Below are positions 34,784 to 44,124 of a stretch of DNA of 64,000 nucleotides, one piece after another (position 1 is the stretch's first letter; the number at the start of each line of letters is the position of its first letter). Location of the stretch: the NCBI RefSeq assembly GCF_001006005.1, contig NZ_CP011254.1, forward strand, positions 4,340,001 through 4,404,000. Direction: 5' to 3'. The position numbers and the translations under genes were made by a program. The notes under the pieces were generated by a model. That model was given only the letters and a program-made list of their open reading frames with translations, was not told the origin of the DNA and ran no database searches. This DNA is from Serratia fonticola (GTDB lineage Bacteria; Pseudomonadota; Gammaproteobacteria; Enterobacterales; Enterobacteriaceae).

Positions 34784-36034
34784 ATGAAACGTCCTCATCT
34801 GAAGCTGTCTGTAATGATGTTTATCGAGTGGTTTATCTGGGGAGCGTGGTTTGTTCCCCTGTGGCAATACCTCAACAAACTGGGCTTTACGCCGGGCGAA
34901 ATTGCCTGGTCGTACAGCAGTACGGCGATTGCGGCAATCCTCTCGCCGGTGCTGGTTGGCGTCATTGCCGATCACTACTTCGCCGCGCAAAAAGTCTTGG
35001 GCTGGTTGCATCTGGCTGGTGGGGGGCTGATGTTTATCATCGCCTGGCAAACCACCTTTGCCACCTTCTTCCCGCTGCTGGTGATTTATGCCATTACCTA
35101 TATGCCGACCGTGGCGCTGACCAACAGCATCGCTTTTGCCAACATTACCGATACCGAAAAAGAGTTCCCGCGCATCCGCGTACTGGGCACCTTGGGTTGG
35201 ATTGCCTCCGGTCTGGTGGTGGGCTTTATGCTGCCGCCGCTGCTGGGGTTAGGCAATATTTCCGATAGCAACCTGCCGTTAATCATTACCGGAGTGGCCT
35301 CGATCGCGCTCGGTTTGTACAGCTTTGTGCTGCCCAATACGCCAGCCAAAGGCTCTGGCCCGGTGGATATCAAGGCGTTGCTGGGCCTGAATGCGCTTGG
35401 CCTGCTGAAGGATCGCTCATTTGCCACCTTCGCCCTGTGCTCGTTCCTGTTCTGTATGCCGTTGGCGTTTTACTACCAGTTTGCCAATGGCTATCTGACG
35501 CAGGTTGGGCTGCCGAATGCCACCGGCTGGATGACGCTGGGGCAGGTCTCGGAAATCTTCGCCATGCTGGCGCTGCCGTTGCTGCTCAAGCGGTACGGTA
35601 TCAAGAAGGTGCTGTTGCTGGGCTTTGTGACCGCAGCAATCCGCTATGTATTCTTTATTTACGGCGGCACTGCGGACGTCTGGGCCTACAGCATGCTGTT
35701 CCTGGGCATTTTGCTGCACGGTGTCAGCTACGATTTCTATTTCGTGACCGGTTATATCTACGTCGACAAAAAAGCGCCACCGCATATGCGTACCGCGGCT
35801 CAGGGCCTGATCACCCTGATTTGCCAGGGGTTGGGCAGCTTTATCGGTAACTGGCTCGGGGGGCGTGCGATGACCACTTTCGCTCTCGAACAGCCGCGAG
35901 ACGGTATGACGTTTGACTGGTTCGCCGTGTGGGGCGTGGGTGCGGTGATGGTGGTGGGCGTCATGCTGCTGTTCTTGCTGTTCTTCCGTGAACGCAGCGA
36001 CAGCATCACCCCGATTGACGTGGCACGGTCTTAA
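34784..36034 (+). CDS. yegT: MFS nucleoside:H+ symporter family transporter YegT
   Basis: A 416-residue inner-membrane carrier of the nucleoside:H+ symporter (NupG/XapB/YegT) family. The N-terminus MKRPHLKLSVMMFIEWFIWG and the phrase FFIEW/FIWGAWFVPLWQYL are family hallmarks, with about 12 hydrophobic segments and HGVSYDFYFVTGYIYVD in the second half. AAGGATAC precedes ATG 34784. The next two genes are yegU- and yegV-like and the last a yegW-like regulator, the same set and order as E. coli yegTUVW. This supports import and breakdown of a nucleoside or ADP-ribose-like ligand. Substrate unknown. Confidence 0.87.
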   Translation: MKRPHLKLSVMMFIEWFIWGAWFVPLWQYLNKLGFTPGEIAWSYSSTAIAAILSPVLVGVIADHYFAAQKVLGWLHLAGGGLMFIIAWQTTFATFFPLLVIYAITYMPTVALTNSIAFANITDTEKEFPRIRVLGTLGWIASGLVVGFMLPPLLGLGNISDSNLPLIITGVASIALGLYSFVLPNTPAKGSGPVDIKALLGLNALGLLKDRSFATFALCSFLFCMPLAFYYQFANGYLTQVGLPNATGWMTLGQVSEIFAMLALPLLLKRYGIKKVLLLGFVTAAIRYVFFIYGGTADVWAYSMLFLGILLHGVSYDFYFVTGYIYVDKKAPPHMRTAAQGLITLICQGLGSFIGNWLGGRAMTTFALEQPRDGMTFDWFAVWGVGAVMVVGVMLLFLLFFRERSDSITPIDVARS

Positions 36035-36085
36035 TTCATTGCGCCGGGCGTGTTGCCCGGCAAGGTAAAAATTCAGGAGAAACAG

Positions 36086-37105
36086 ATGAAGCAGTTAACC
36101 CAGGAACAACGCGTGGTGGGCGCACTTTATGGCCAAATGCTGGGCGACGCACTCGGCATGCCTTCCGAGCTGTGGCCGCGTGAGCGGGTTAAGCGCCACT
36201 TTGGCTGGATCGACCGTTTCCTTGACGGCCCGGCGGAGAACAACGCCGCCTGCTATTTCACGGCAGCGCAGTATACCGATGATACCTCGATGGCTCTGGC
36301 GCTCGCCGACGCGTTGATCGAGGCCGATGGTCAAGTGGTGCCGGAGCTGATTGCCCGCAACGTGATCCGCTGGGTTGATAGTTTTGACGCCTTCAACAAA
36401 AACATCCTTGGCCCAAGTTCCAAACTGGCGCTGGGGGAGCAGAAGAAGGGCACGCCGATTAGTGATTTGGAAAACAACGGCGTGACCAACGGCGCGGCGA
36501 TGCGGGTTTCCCCGTTGGGGTGCGTATTACCTTCTGCGCCGTTGGAGCAGTTTTGCCAGCAGGTTTGGCTGGCCTCCAGCCCGACGCATAAATCCGATAT
36601 CGCGGTTGCCGGTGCGGTGGTGATTGCCTGGGCAGTTGCCAAGGCGGTCGAAGGGGCTAGTTGGGCAGAGATCCGCCTGGCCTTGCCAGGGGTGGCAGAT
36701 TACGCTCAGCGCCGCCAGAGCACCACCTTCAGTGCTTCTTTAGCGGCGCGCATCGAACTGGCCTTCCAGGTAGTCGAACAGGCAGGCGGTACCGAGCAGG
36801 CCTCAGAACGGGTCTACCAGTTGGTTGGCGCAGGGGTCAGCACCATAGAATCCGTACCGGCCGCGTTGGCGATGGTTGAACTGGCGCAAACCGATCCTAC
36901 CCGCTGTGCGATCCTGTGCGCCAACCTGGGCGGTGATACCGACACCATTGGCGCGATGGCCACGGCGATCTGCGGTGCCCTGAACGGTATCGACGCGTTC
37001 GACGCGGCCATGTTGGCAGAACTGAAGCGGGTGAATCCGCTGGATATCAACCACTACGCGCAGGCCTTTCTCCGTTTCCGCCAGCGCTGGCAGGAGGCTG
37101 AATGA
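36086..37105 (+). CDS. yegU: ADP-ribosylglycohydrolase family protein YegU
   Basis: A 339-residue member of the DraG/ADP-ribosylglycohydrolase family. GQMLGDALGMPSE near residue 15, YTDDTSMALALADAL (metal-binding Thr-Asp-Asp) and the C-terminal NLGGDTDTIGAMATAICGA carry the acidic residues that bind the two Mg2+ ions. It should cleave an N- or O-glycosidic bond to ribose; with a nucleoside-type importer and a PfkB kinase beside it, a small ribosyl compound is more likely than a protein target. Start ATG 36086 has AGGAGA upstream. It overlaps yegV by 4 bases. Confidence 0.88.
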   Translation: MKQLTQEQRVVGALYGQMLGDALGMPSELWPRERVKRHFGWIDRFLDGPAENNAACYFTAAQYTDDTSMALALADALIEADGQVVPELIARNVIRWVDSFDAFNKNILGPSSKLALGEQKKGTPISDLENNGVTNGAAMRVSPLGCVLPSAPLEQFCQQVWLASSPTHKSDIAVAGAVVIAWAVAKAVEGASWAEIRLALPGVADYAQRRQSTTFSASLAARIELAFQVVEQAGGTEQASERVYQLVGAGVSTIESVPAALAMVELAQTDPTRCAILCANLGGDTDTIGAMATAICGALNGIDAFDAAMLAELKRVNPLDINHYAQAFLRFRQRWQEAE

Positions 37106-38076
37106 GTAACGAAAGACGCGAGTTATTGCAGACGCTGACCCAGGGCGGCTGGCATCAGCAGTGCCCGGTGACGGTGATTGGCGCAGCGGTAATGGATATG
37201 GTGGTGAGCGCCGATGCGTTGCCGGTGCGCGGTGGCGATGTGTCGGCCCAGATGCAGGGGCTGCATTTAGGGGGCTGCGCGCTGAATATCGCTGTGGCTC
37301 TGCGCCAGTTGGGCATTACCAGTCGTAACCTGCTGCCGGTGGGCGAAGGCGTTTGGGCAGAGCGTTTGCGTAGCGAGATGGCACAGCGCGGCGTGAGTTC
37401 CGATCTGCAAGTGAGTGGTGAGGATAACGGCTGGTGTCTGGCGTTGGTCGAACCGGATGGTGAACGCACCTTTATCTCTATCGATGGCATAGAGAACCAG
37501 TGGCAGCCGGAGTGGTTGGCAGACGTGACGCCACAAAGCGGGCTGGTTTACCTCTCCGGTTATCAACTGGGTGCCCGGCAGGGCCACGTGCTGGTGGATT
37601 GGCTGTTACGTCTACCCGAACAGGTTCGGGTGGTGCTGGACATTGGCCCGCGCATCGACGTGATGACGGAGAGCCTGCTGCAACGCCTAATCCGCCCTGG
37701 CGTGATCCTGACGCTAAACCAGCGTGAAGCTCAGCACCTTGGCATGCAGGAAGATATTGCCGGTTTTTGCCAGCAGTTATGGTCAACCACTGAGCAACTG
37801 GTGATTGTGCGCTGTGGCGGGGAAGGTGGATATTACTTTGCCGGGCCGGAGGATCAAGGCTGGATCGCCGCTCGCCAGGTCAAAGTGGTAGACAGCATAG
37901 GTGCTGGCGATAGCCACAGCGCCGGTTTGCTCGCCGGATTGGCACTGGGCCTGACCGCTCGCCAAAGCATGATGCTAGCCAATAGCATCGCCGGTTACGT
38001 GGTATCGCAGGCCGGTGGAGATTGTGCGCCAACCCTGGCTCAGCTCCTAGCCAGCGAGGAACTCAATCCTCGCTGA
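37102..38076 (+). CDS. yegV: PfkB-family sugar/nucleoside kinase YegV
   Basis: A 324-residue ribokinase-like kinase. The N-terminal GGCALNIAVALRQLG matches PfkB signature 1, and the C-terminal DSIGAGDSHSAGLLAGLALG is signature 2 with the anion-hole GAGD and catalytic Asp. It has a four-base overlap with yegU (ATGA), so they are coupled. It presumably phosphorylates the sugar set free by YegU. Its last 14 bases overlap the convergent yegW gene. Confidence 0.88.
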   Translation: MSNERRELLQTLTQGGWHQQCPVTVIGAAVMDMVVSADALPVRGGDVSAQMQGLHLGGCALNIAVALRQLGITSRNLLPVGEGVWAERLRSEMAQRGVSSDLQVSGEDNGWCLALVEPDGERTFISIDGIENQWQPEWLADVTPQSGLVYLSGYQLGARQGHVLVDWLLRLPEQVRVVLDIGPRIDVMTESLLQRLIRPGVILTLNQREAQHLGMQEDIAGFCQQLWSTTEQLVIVRCGGEGGYYFAGPEDQGWIAARQVKVVDSIGAGDSHSAGLLAGLALGLTARQSMMLANSIAGYVVSQAGGDCAPTLAQLLASEELNPR

Positions 38077-38833
38077 TAAACTCGTACATGTCGCTGCGGC
38101 AGAAGCTTTCGCTGTATTCGATGGGTTTTTTCCGGCTGTCGAACAGCGTTTGCTTGATGATCAGCAGCGGCATCGGTTCTTTCAGCTGTAGCGCTTTCAG
38201 AGTTTCGTCATCGCTCATGGCGGCGCTAACCTGGCTACGTAGCGATCCCAACTCCACGTTGTTCAAACGGAAGTAGTCATACAGGGAAACGCCGATGTCC
38301 TCAACGTTGGCTATGGCTTCTGCCACCACGTAAGACACCGCTACCGACATGGGGCGCTGATCGATAAAGTGAATGCGTTTGAGTTTGTACACCGGCGTAT
38401 GCTCGGCCAGCGACAGCTTCTCGGCCAGCGCGCTATCCGCCGGGATCTGTTCACGACTGAGCCACATGGTGTCCGGCTTACGGCCTTGCAGCATCACTTC
38501 GCGTGAAAAGCCTTTCACATCCGCCAGCGAATAAGCCAGTTTAGGTTGAGCCACGGTATTTTGAATGAAGGTGCCATAACCCCGCGAGCGACCGATAATG
38601 CCGTCCTGCTCCAGGCAGGCCAAGGCTTTGCGTACCGTAATGCGCGAGATCCCCAGCCGCTCGGTGAAATGGCGCTCACTGGGCAGAAAATCCCCCTGGC
38701 TCAATATGCCAAGCTCAATGGCCTGTCGTACCGATTCGTTAAAGCGCAGGTAGAGCGGCATAGCGCCAGCGCTGGTCAGATCTTGTTGCAGTTTGTCCAG
38801 CAGGCGCTGGTTGGGATCCGTGCTCATAGACAA
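38063..38833 (-). CDS. yegW: GntR-family regulator YegW (HutC subfamily)
   Basis: A 256-residue repressor-type protein. A GntR winged helix runs over about 20-85 (FLPSERHFTERLGISRITVRKAL), followed by a UTRA effector domain (about 105-250, VYKLKRIHFIDQRPMSVAVSYV). Effectors of the subfamily are small metabolites. It converges on yegTUV with a 14-base overlap; regulation of that operon would be in trans at the yegT promoter, where three phased repeats lie. Confidence 0.87.
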   Translation of the reverse strand: MSMSTDPNQRLLDKLQQDLTSAGAMPLYLRFNESVRQAIELGILSQGDFLPSERHFTERLGISRITVRKALACLEQDGIIGRSRGYGTFIQNTVAQPKLAYSLADVKGFSREVMLQGRKPDTMWLSREQIPADSALAEKLSLAEHTPVYKLKRIHFIDQRPMSVAVSYVVAEAIANVEDIGVSLYDYFRLNNVELGSLRSQVSAAMSDDETLKALQLKEPMPLLIIKQTLFDSRKKPIEYSESFCRSDMYEFISED

Positions 38834-38931
38834 CCGAAATCCTGTAGCCTCAATGCGATAGCTTATTTAAGGTGATTTCGCCGGGCGGTGCAACCGTGTG
38901 GAGCAAGATCTGTGGAGATCAAACTCGCTAC

Positions 38932-39115
38932 GTAGGAGCGCTGCATGCTGCGACTGTTTGGATAATCAATGGTGAGCCGGTGCCCACTGTTTCCCCTCAC
39001 CCCAACCCTCTCCCCAAAAAGGAGAGGGGGCCGGTACGGCGCTATAGTCAGGTATGAGAGACAATCTGTAACACCAACGATCAAGTCAAAACGTAGGGGC
39101 GCTGCATGCTGCGCC
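38932..39115. repeat. Cluster of family A and family B palindromes
   Basis: A degenerate family A copy (38932-38954), a single family B copy (38993-39032) and a full family A copy GTAGGGGCGCTGCATGCTGC (39093-39115). They fill the 293-base gap between the start of yegW and the 3' end of the cytochrome gene. No gene is seen there. Confidence 0.72.
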
Positions 39116-39126
39116 CGTTGTGGTGT

Positions 39127-40398
39127 TTACTGCTGGGAAGGTTTGGCGGCGCTGTTCTCCCGTATTTCTTTGACCTGATCGGCGGTGACCGGAGCGGCGT
39201 TATTCCCCCAACTGGTGCGCACAAAAGTGGCAATCTGGGCCACCTGCTGGTCGCTCAGACGCCAGCCAAAGTCCGGCATGGTGAGTCCGGTAGGGGCTTC
39301 TATAGTCATCGGCGTACGTGAACCATTCAAAATGATGCTGATCACCGAAGCAGGGTCTTCCGCCAGCAACGCCGGATTATGGGCCAACTGTGGGAAGGTG
39401 TTGCGATAGCCCTGGCCATCGCTGCGGTGGCAGGCGGCGCAGTTGTCCAGATAAGCCTGCCCGCCAGGGTTGCCTTGGCCGGTGTTGTAGAGTGCCAGCG
39501 GCTGGTTGGTCGTTGGCGTTTTTTGCTCATCCCCCGCAGGTAGCGATTTCAGATAGGCGGCGATCGCCTGCAAATCCTCATCGCTCAGGTGCTGAGTGCT
39601 GTCTTGTACCACGTCTACCATGGAGCCAAAGGCGGCAAATCTGTCGCTGTGGCCGGTTTTCAGGAAACGGCTCAGATCTGCCGCGTTCCAACTACCCAGC
39701 CCGCTGAGCGCATCGCCACGCAGGCTGGCGGCGTGCCAACCTTCCAGCGTCCCACCGCTCAGATAGGTGTCATCCGTCTGGTTCAACGCTTTCTCTTGGA
39801 AGCCAATGCCGCGCGGCGTATGGCAACTGCCGCAGTGGCCCAATCCCTGAACCAGATAGGCTCCACGGTTCCATTGTGCGCTTTGGTTAGCATCTGGCTG
39901 ATAGGCGCCATCCTCGCGGAATATGCCGTCCCACATTGCCAACGGCCAGCGCATATTCAGCGGCCATGGGATATCGCTAGCCTTGTTCTGCTGCACCACC
40001 GGCGTTACCCGTTGGGTGAAGTAGAGATACAGATCGCGTATATCCTCATCATTGATTTTGGCGAAAGAGGGATAGGGCATGGCCGGGTAGAGCCGAGTGC
40101 CATCGCGCCTAATGCCTTTACGCAGGGCGTCGGCAAACTCTTGTAGATCGTAGGCACCGATGCCGGTGGTTTTGTCTGGAGTGATGTTGGTGGAATAGAT
40201 CGCGCCAACCGGGGTGGTCATCTTCAGCCCACCGGCGAACGCCATGCCACCTGGCGCGGTATGGCAGGCGGCACAGTCACCGGCGCGGGCCAGATATTCG
40301 CCATGAGCGATTTGCCCGACCTGGTGGGTATCCTCGGCGGCCTGAGCGCTGGCGCTTAATACCAGCAAGGCCAGCAGCGAGAGGGTTAATCCTTTCAT
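39127..40398 (-). CDS. Triheme cytochrome c subunit of gluconate 2-dehydrogenase-type complex
   Basis: Membrane-associated cytochrome c of 423 residues that passes electrons from the flavoprotein to ubiquinone. A signal peptide of about 21 residues is followed by three CXXCH heme sites: CAACH at residues 42-46, CGSCH near 190 and CAACH near 325. The family match is to cytochrome subunits of gluconate, 2-ketogluconate, sorbitol and alcohol dehydrogenases. It is the last of three genes, 17 bases after the flavoprotein gene. Confidence 0.9.
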   Translation of the reverse strand: MKGLTLSLLALLVLSASAQAAEDTHQVGQIAHGEYLARAGDCAACHTAPGGMAFAGGLKMTTPVGAIYSTNITPDKTTGIGAYDLQEFADALRKGIRRDGTRLYPAMPYPSFAKINDEDIRDLYLYFTQRVTPVVQQNKASDIPWPLNMRWPLAMWDGIFREDGAYQPDANQSAQWNRGAYLVQGLGHCGSCHTPRGIGFQEKALNQTDDTYLSGGTLEGWHAASLRGDALSGLGSWNAADLSRFLKTGHSDRFAAFGSMVDVVQDSTQHLSDEDLQAIAAYLKSLPAGDEQKTPTTNQPLALYNTGQGNPGGQAYLDNCAACHRSDGQGYRNTFPQLAHNPALLAEDPASVISIILNGSRTPMTIEAPTGLTMPDFGWRLSDQQVAQIATFVRTSWGNNAAPVTADQVKEIRENSAAKPSQQ

Positions 40399-40415
40399 CG
40401 TCTTCTCCTTGCGTA

Positions 40416-42194
40416 TCAGGCCTGAACCAACGGGCCGGGGTTGTTCAGATACTGATTACGGATCGCTTCCGCTGAATAATAGGCCAGCGCACCGACGATC
40501 CCGGTGGGGTTATAAGCCAGGTTCTGCGGGAAGGCGCAGGCACCGGTAACAAACACGTTGGGTACGTCCCAGCATTGCAGGTACTTGTTCACCACGCTGG
40601 TTTTTGGGTTGTCGCCGGTGATTGCCCCGCCGGTAGTGTGGGTGGATTGATACGGGCGCACGTCATAGTGCGAACCGCTGTCCATCACCGAAATCGCCAT
40701 CTGCTTCGGCTCCATGGCTTTGGCGATGTTCGCCATCTTGCTGGTAATGTGCTGGGTCATCTTGATCTCGTTAGCCTTCCAGTCGAAGGTCATGCGCAGC
40801 AGCGGTAGCCCATAGGCGTCCCGATAGGTGGGATCGAGATCGAGATAGCAGTCGCGATAGGGCATCACCGAGCCTTCAGAGCCAATGCTCATCGAGTGCT
40901 GATAATTCTCTTTGATACCTTGTTTCCAGCCACTGCCCCAGGTGGGTGTCCCCGGCGGTAACGACATCTGCTGGATCGGCCGGCCACCGGTGCGGGTGGC
41001 GGAAATATAGGCGCCGCCGATAAAGCCCAGCGCGCCGTGATCGAAGTTTTCCGAGTTGAGATCGTCGATCACCGTGCCCGCAGCTCCGGCTCCGATAAAC
41101 GGGTTGAAGTGGGTGTCCTTATCGTAAAACAGCGAAATGCCGCTATTCATCTGATAGGCGTAGTTCTTGCCAACGACCCCTTCGCCGGTGACGGGGTCAT
41201 AAGGTTTACCGATGCCGGAGAGTAGTAGCAGACGCACGTTATGCAGTTGGAAGGCGCTGAGGATCACCAGGTCCGCCGGTTGTTCAATCTGTTGGCCTTG
41301 GGCGTCGACATAGGTGACACCGGTCGCCTTTTTGCCGCTGCTGTCCAGATTGACCTTGATGACCTGCGACTGGGTGCGCAATTCAAAGTTTTTCCGCTTC
41401 ATCAGCACCGGCAGAATGGTGGTTTGCGGTGAGGCCTTGGAGTACATAAAGCAGCCGAAGCGCTCACAGTAACCGCAGTAGTTACAAGGGCCGAGTTGCA
41501 CGCCGTAGGGATTGGTATAAGGCTCCGAGCAGTTGGCCGCTGGAATGCTGAACGGGTGATAGCCGAGCGACTCGGCCGCCTTGCCAAACAGCGAACCAGA
41601 ATAGAGCTGCTTGAGGGGCGCAGTGGGATATTCGCTGGTGCGTGGCCCTTCGAACGGGTTGCCGCCTTTGACGATATTGCCTTGCAGGTTACCGGCCTTG
41701 CCAGAGGTACCACAGACCTTCTCGAACTTATCGAAGTAAGGCTCCAGCTCGGTGTAACTGAGAGGGTAATCCTGCAACAACATGCCTTCTGGCACCCATT
41801 TGTCGCCATACTTTTCCGTCACCGTGGTACGCATTTTCAGATCGGCGGGCAGGGCGCGCCAGTGCATGCCGTTCCAGTGGACGCCAGCACCGCCAACGCC
41901 GTTGCCGGGCAAAAAGGATCCAAGCTGACGATAAGGCACGGCGAAATCCGCTGGCGTATGGCGCACGGTGACGGTTTCGTGCGCCATCTCCTGCTCCAGT
42001 TTCAGGCGGATGCCATAGGTCAATTCGTCGGCAATCCGTGGATAGGCAAAATCAGGGTAGGTATCGCGTTGCTCACCGCGCTCCAGTGCCAATACGCTCA
42101 GTCCGGCTTCGGTCAGTTCCATGCCCATAATGGCACCGGTCCAGCCAAATCCGACAATCACCACGTCTACCGGTGGCTTTTTTATCGTGCTCAT
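40416..42194 (-). CDS. FAD-dependent GMC oxidoreductase, gluconate 2-dehydrogenase flavoprotein
   Basis: Catalytic subunit of 592 residues. The FAD-binding VVIVGFGWTGAIMGMEL lies near residue 10, a GGAGVHWNGMHWRA segment near 110, and a cysteine-rich loop (CNYCGYCERFGCF) near 240 that could hold an iron-sulfur cluster as in related fructose and glucose dehydrogenases. The C-terminal GMC half has HTTGGAITGDN and NPTGIVGALAYYSAEAIRNQ. It lacks its own signal peptide and is probably exported with the twin-arginine small subunit. D-gluconate is the likeliest substrate, but a related sugar or sugar acid cannot be excluded. Confidence 0.87.
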   Translation of the reverse strand: MSTIKKPPVDVVIVGFGWTGAIMGMELTEAGLSVLALERGEQRDTYPDFAYPRIADELTYGIRLKLEQEMAHETVTVRHTPADFAVPYRQLGSFLPGNGVGGAGVHWNGMHWRALPADLKMRTTVTEKYGDKWVPEGMLLQDYPLSYTELEPYFDKFEKVCGTSGKAGNLQGNIVKGGNPFEGPRTSEYPTAPLKQLYSGSLFGKAAESLGYHPFSIPAANCSEPYTNPYGVQLGPCNYCGYCERFGCFMYSKASPQTTILPVLMKRKNFELRTQSQVIKVNLDSSGKKATGVTYVDAQGQQIEQPADLVILSAFQLHNVRLLLLSGIGKPYDPVTGEGVVGKNYAYQMNSGISLFYDKDTHFNPFIGAGAAGTVIDDLNSENFDHGALGFIGGAYISATRTGGRPIQQMSLPPGTPTWGSGWKQGIKENYQHSMSIGSEGSVMPYRDCYLDLDPTYRDAYGLPLLRMTFDWKANEIKMTQHITSKMANIAKAMEPKQMAISVMDSGSHYDVRPYQSTHTTGGAITGDNPKTSVVNKYLQCWDVPNVFVTGACAFPQNLAYNPTGIVGALAYYSAEAIRNQYLNNPGPLVQA

Positions 42195-42914
42195 TTATGC
42201 ATTCCTTTTGCTGGAGATACTGACCGGACCAAGGGGGTAAGCCTGATTAGGATGATCGACCCAGTCGGTGTAATCCGCCCGCGCACCAGGGAAGCCGATC
42301 AGTTTCCATGAGGCCATCGACTGATTACCGCCGTGCTGCGGATCGGCCAGATAACCCTCTTTGGTGTTTTGCAGCAGTTGGTTGAAAAAGGCTTTGCCGG
42401 GCAGGGTCTCGGAGTCCAGTTCACCTTTTTCCAACGCCGTTAGGAGCTGCTCTTGCTGGGCATGATCCAGATCCGCAAAGGCTTTCTGGTACTGCTGCTG
42501 GCAGTGCGCATTGAGGCCGCGAATGCCAATGCGGTAGGTATCACGCGGCGTCAGTTTGGACTGATAGCCTAATTCAGGGGCCGAAGGGACAAACGGCGGG
42601 TGCATATACCACAGGCCACCGTGGCCATAAGGCGTTTCCATTTGCTTATCGATAAAGATCGGCACGCCTTCTTCGACGGCCCCGGGGCCATTGCTATCGC
42701 TGGGGATCAGACGATCGCAGGCCGCCAACAGGAAGCGCCATTCATCGTTATTGAAATAAGCGGGAACATAGTGAGAGGAGACACCCGCCGCCGAGGCTGG
42801 TAGGGGCGTCATCGTCAGAACGCCGGTACCTCCAGCGGCTGCCAGCGGTATTAGTGCTAGCGTTTTCTTTAGAAAGTTCCGCCGAGGCGGTACTGGAGAG
42901 TGCTGTCGAGACAT
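42195..42914 (-). CDS. Gluconate 2-dehydrogenase subunit 3 (small, Tat-exported subunit)
   Basis: A 239-residue gamma subunit of the three-part dehydrogenase. The twin-arginine signal PPRRNFLKKTLALIPLAAAG lies near residue 9 and is the probable export signal for the folded flavoprotein. The mature domain (WRFLLAACDRLIPSDSNGPG ... GIRGLNAHCQQ) is the Gluconate_2-dh3 type. ATG 42914 has AAGGTGG 5 bases upstream; the frame extends to 42974 but that part lies in an ERIC element. It is the first gene of the operon. Confidence 0.87.
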   Translation of the reverse strand: MSRQHSPVPPRRNFLKKTLALIPLAAAGGTGVLTMTPLPASAAGVSSHYVPAYFNNDEWRFLLAACDRLIPSDSNGPGAVEEGVPIFIDKQMETPYGHGGLWYMHPPFVPSAPELGYQSKLTPRDTYRIGIRGLNAHCQQQYQKAFADLDHAQQEQLLTALEKGELDSETLPGKAFFNQLLQNTKEGYLADPQHGGNQSMASWKLIGFPGARADYTDWVDHPNQAYPLGPVSISSKRNA

Positions 42915-42929
42915 AATTCCACCTTGAAT

Positions 42930-43053
42930 TACCCGTCGTCTTTCAAGCTGCAGCGTTGTTAACTGCACTATCACACCCCAGTCACTTACTAAGTGTAAGC
43001 TCTTGGGGATGAGATAGTTTGTCGCCTAGCTGCAGCTTGAAATCCATAGGGTA
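42930..43053. repeat. ERIC element
   Basis: A 124-base palindromic element bounded by TACCC and GGGTA. Outer arms TTTCAAGCTGCAGC and GCTGCAGCTTGAAA are complementary. The centre holds CACCCCAGTCACTTACT and GTGTAAGCTCTTGGGGAT, which match the conserved core of enterobacterial repetitive intergenic consensus (the sequence used for ERIC fingerprinting). It ends only 15 bases before the start codon of the dehydrogenase small subunit, leaving just the ribosome site between. The other 340 bases of this gap show AT-rich sequence and no gene. Confidence 0.9.
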
Positions 43054-43398
43054 CCTGCTTCACAGAAATGCCCGCGTGGCCGCTGTCTTGGGCCGTAAAA
43101 ACGGGCAGAGGGAGTTGCTATTCCATGACCAATAATGATTAGCAAGCTACTGGTATGGTGATTCAAGTTTACGTCTTGGCAGTTAAAACAAACAATAAAG
43201 CATCTGTTTCAAAACATTTTCTTCACATTGTTTTTGATTTAGATCATTTCATTAACAATTTGCCTTGACTAAAGCCCCTAACGGGCGGTTGATGATTGGT
43301 CTAGTCGCTGGGGTTAATTGGTCTGTATGCTGCGATCTGGCATCGGTATATGCTGTTGCGGAGAACCTACTTTTGCTGCAACCAGACGGAATACTTTT

Positions 43399-44109
43399 AT
43401 GGCGATAAATCAATATGGTCAGCCGGTGGGCGAACCCTTGGTGCAATGGCATGCCTTGCCACGGCCGCAGGAGGTGACGCTGACGGGCAAATTTTGCCGC
43501 CTCGCGATGTTGGACGCCGAGCGGGACTTTGCCGCGCTGTTTGCGGCTTACCAGCTCGCGCCAGATGGCCGAGACTGGACATACCTGATGAGGGAGCGGC
43601 CGGATAGCCCGCAGGAACTGCGTGCGCATCTGGAAAACCTGCAGGCCAACCCGGCGTTGGTGAATCTGGTGGTGTTCGATTTAGCCACCGATCTGCCCGT
43701 CGGTACGGTGGCCTTTATGCGGATTGAAGAGGCTAGCGGCGTGTTGGAAATTGGCCACGTCTGCTGGTCGCCACTGATGAAGCAGCGCTCCTGCGCCACC
43801 GAGGCGATTTACCTGATGCTGCGCCACACCTTTGATGAGTTGGGTTACCGCCGCTGCGAATGGAAATGCGATAGCCTGAATGCGCCTTCCAGGCAGGCAG
43901 CGCAACGCTTTGGTTTCCAATATGAAGGGCGTTTTATGCAGGCATTGGTTACCAAGGGCCGCAACCGGGATACCGACTGGTTCGCCATGATCGACCAATA
44001 CTGGCCGCAGATGCGTAGTGCGTTCGAAGGTTGGCTGGCTGACGAGAACTTTGGCTCTGATGGCCAGCAGATACAGCGTTTGCAGGCGTTTATGCCGCCA
44101 AACAGCTAA
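43399..44109 (+). CDS. GNAT-family N-acetyltransferase
   Basis: A 236-residue RimJ/RimL-like acetyltransferase. LEIGHVCWSPLMKQRSCATEAIYLML contains the motif A region, and YRRCEWKCDSLNAPSRQAAQRFGFQYEG is the typical C-terminal segment (LNxxSxxxAxRxGFxxEG). The closest general type is the group with yeast-like spermidine/protein acetyltransferases; the target is unknown. ATG 43399 (MAINQYGQPVGE) is chosen; the frame is open from 43318 but the upstream codons are Cys-rich and unlikely. It converges on ygjI, with family A repeats between. Confidence 0.86.
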   Translation: MAINQYGQPVGEPLVQWHALPRPQEVTLTGKFCRLAMLDAERDFAALFAAYQLAPDGRDWTYLMRERPDSPQELRAHLENLQANPALVNLVVFDLATDLPVGTVAFMRIEEASGVLEIGHVCWSPLMKQRSCATEAIYLMLRHTFDELGYRRCEWKCDSLNAPSRQAAQRFGFQYEGRFMQALVTKGRNRDTDWFAMIDQYWPQMRSAFEGWLADENFGSDGQQIQRLQAFMPPNS

Positions 44110-44124
44110 CCGACTCATTTCTTC

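Noticed and set aside
42915..42974. N-terminal extension of the gluconate dehydrogenase small subunit to 42974
   Set aside because: The extra codons lie partly in the ERIC element and push the twin-arginine motif inward. ATG 42914 has a good AAGGTGG ribosome site.
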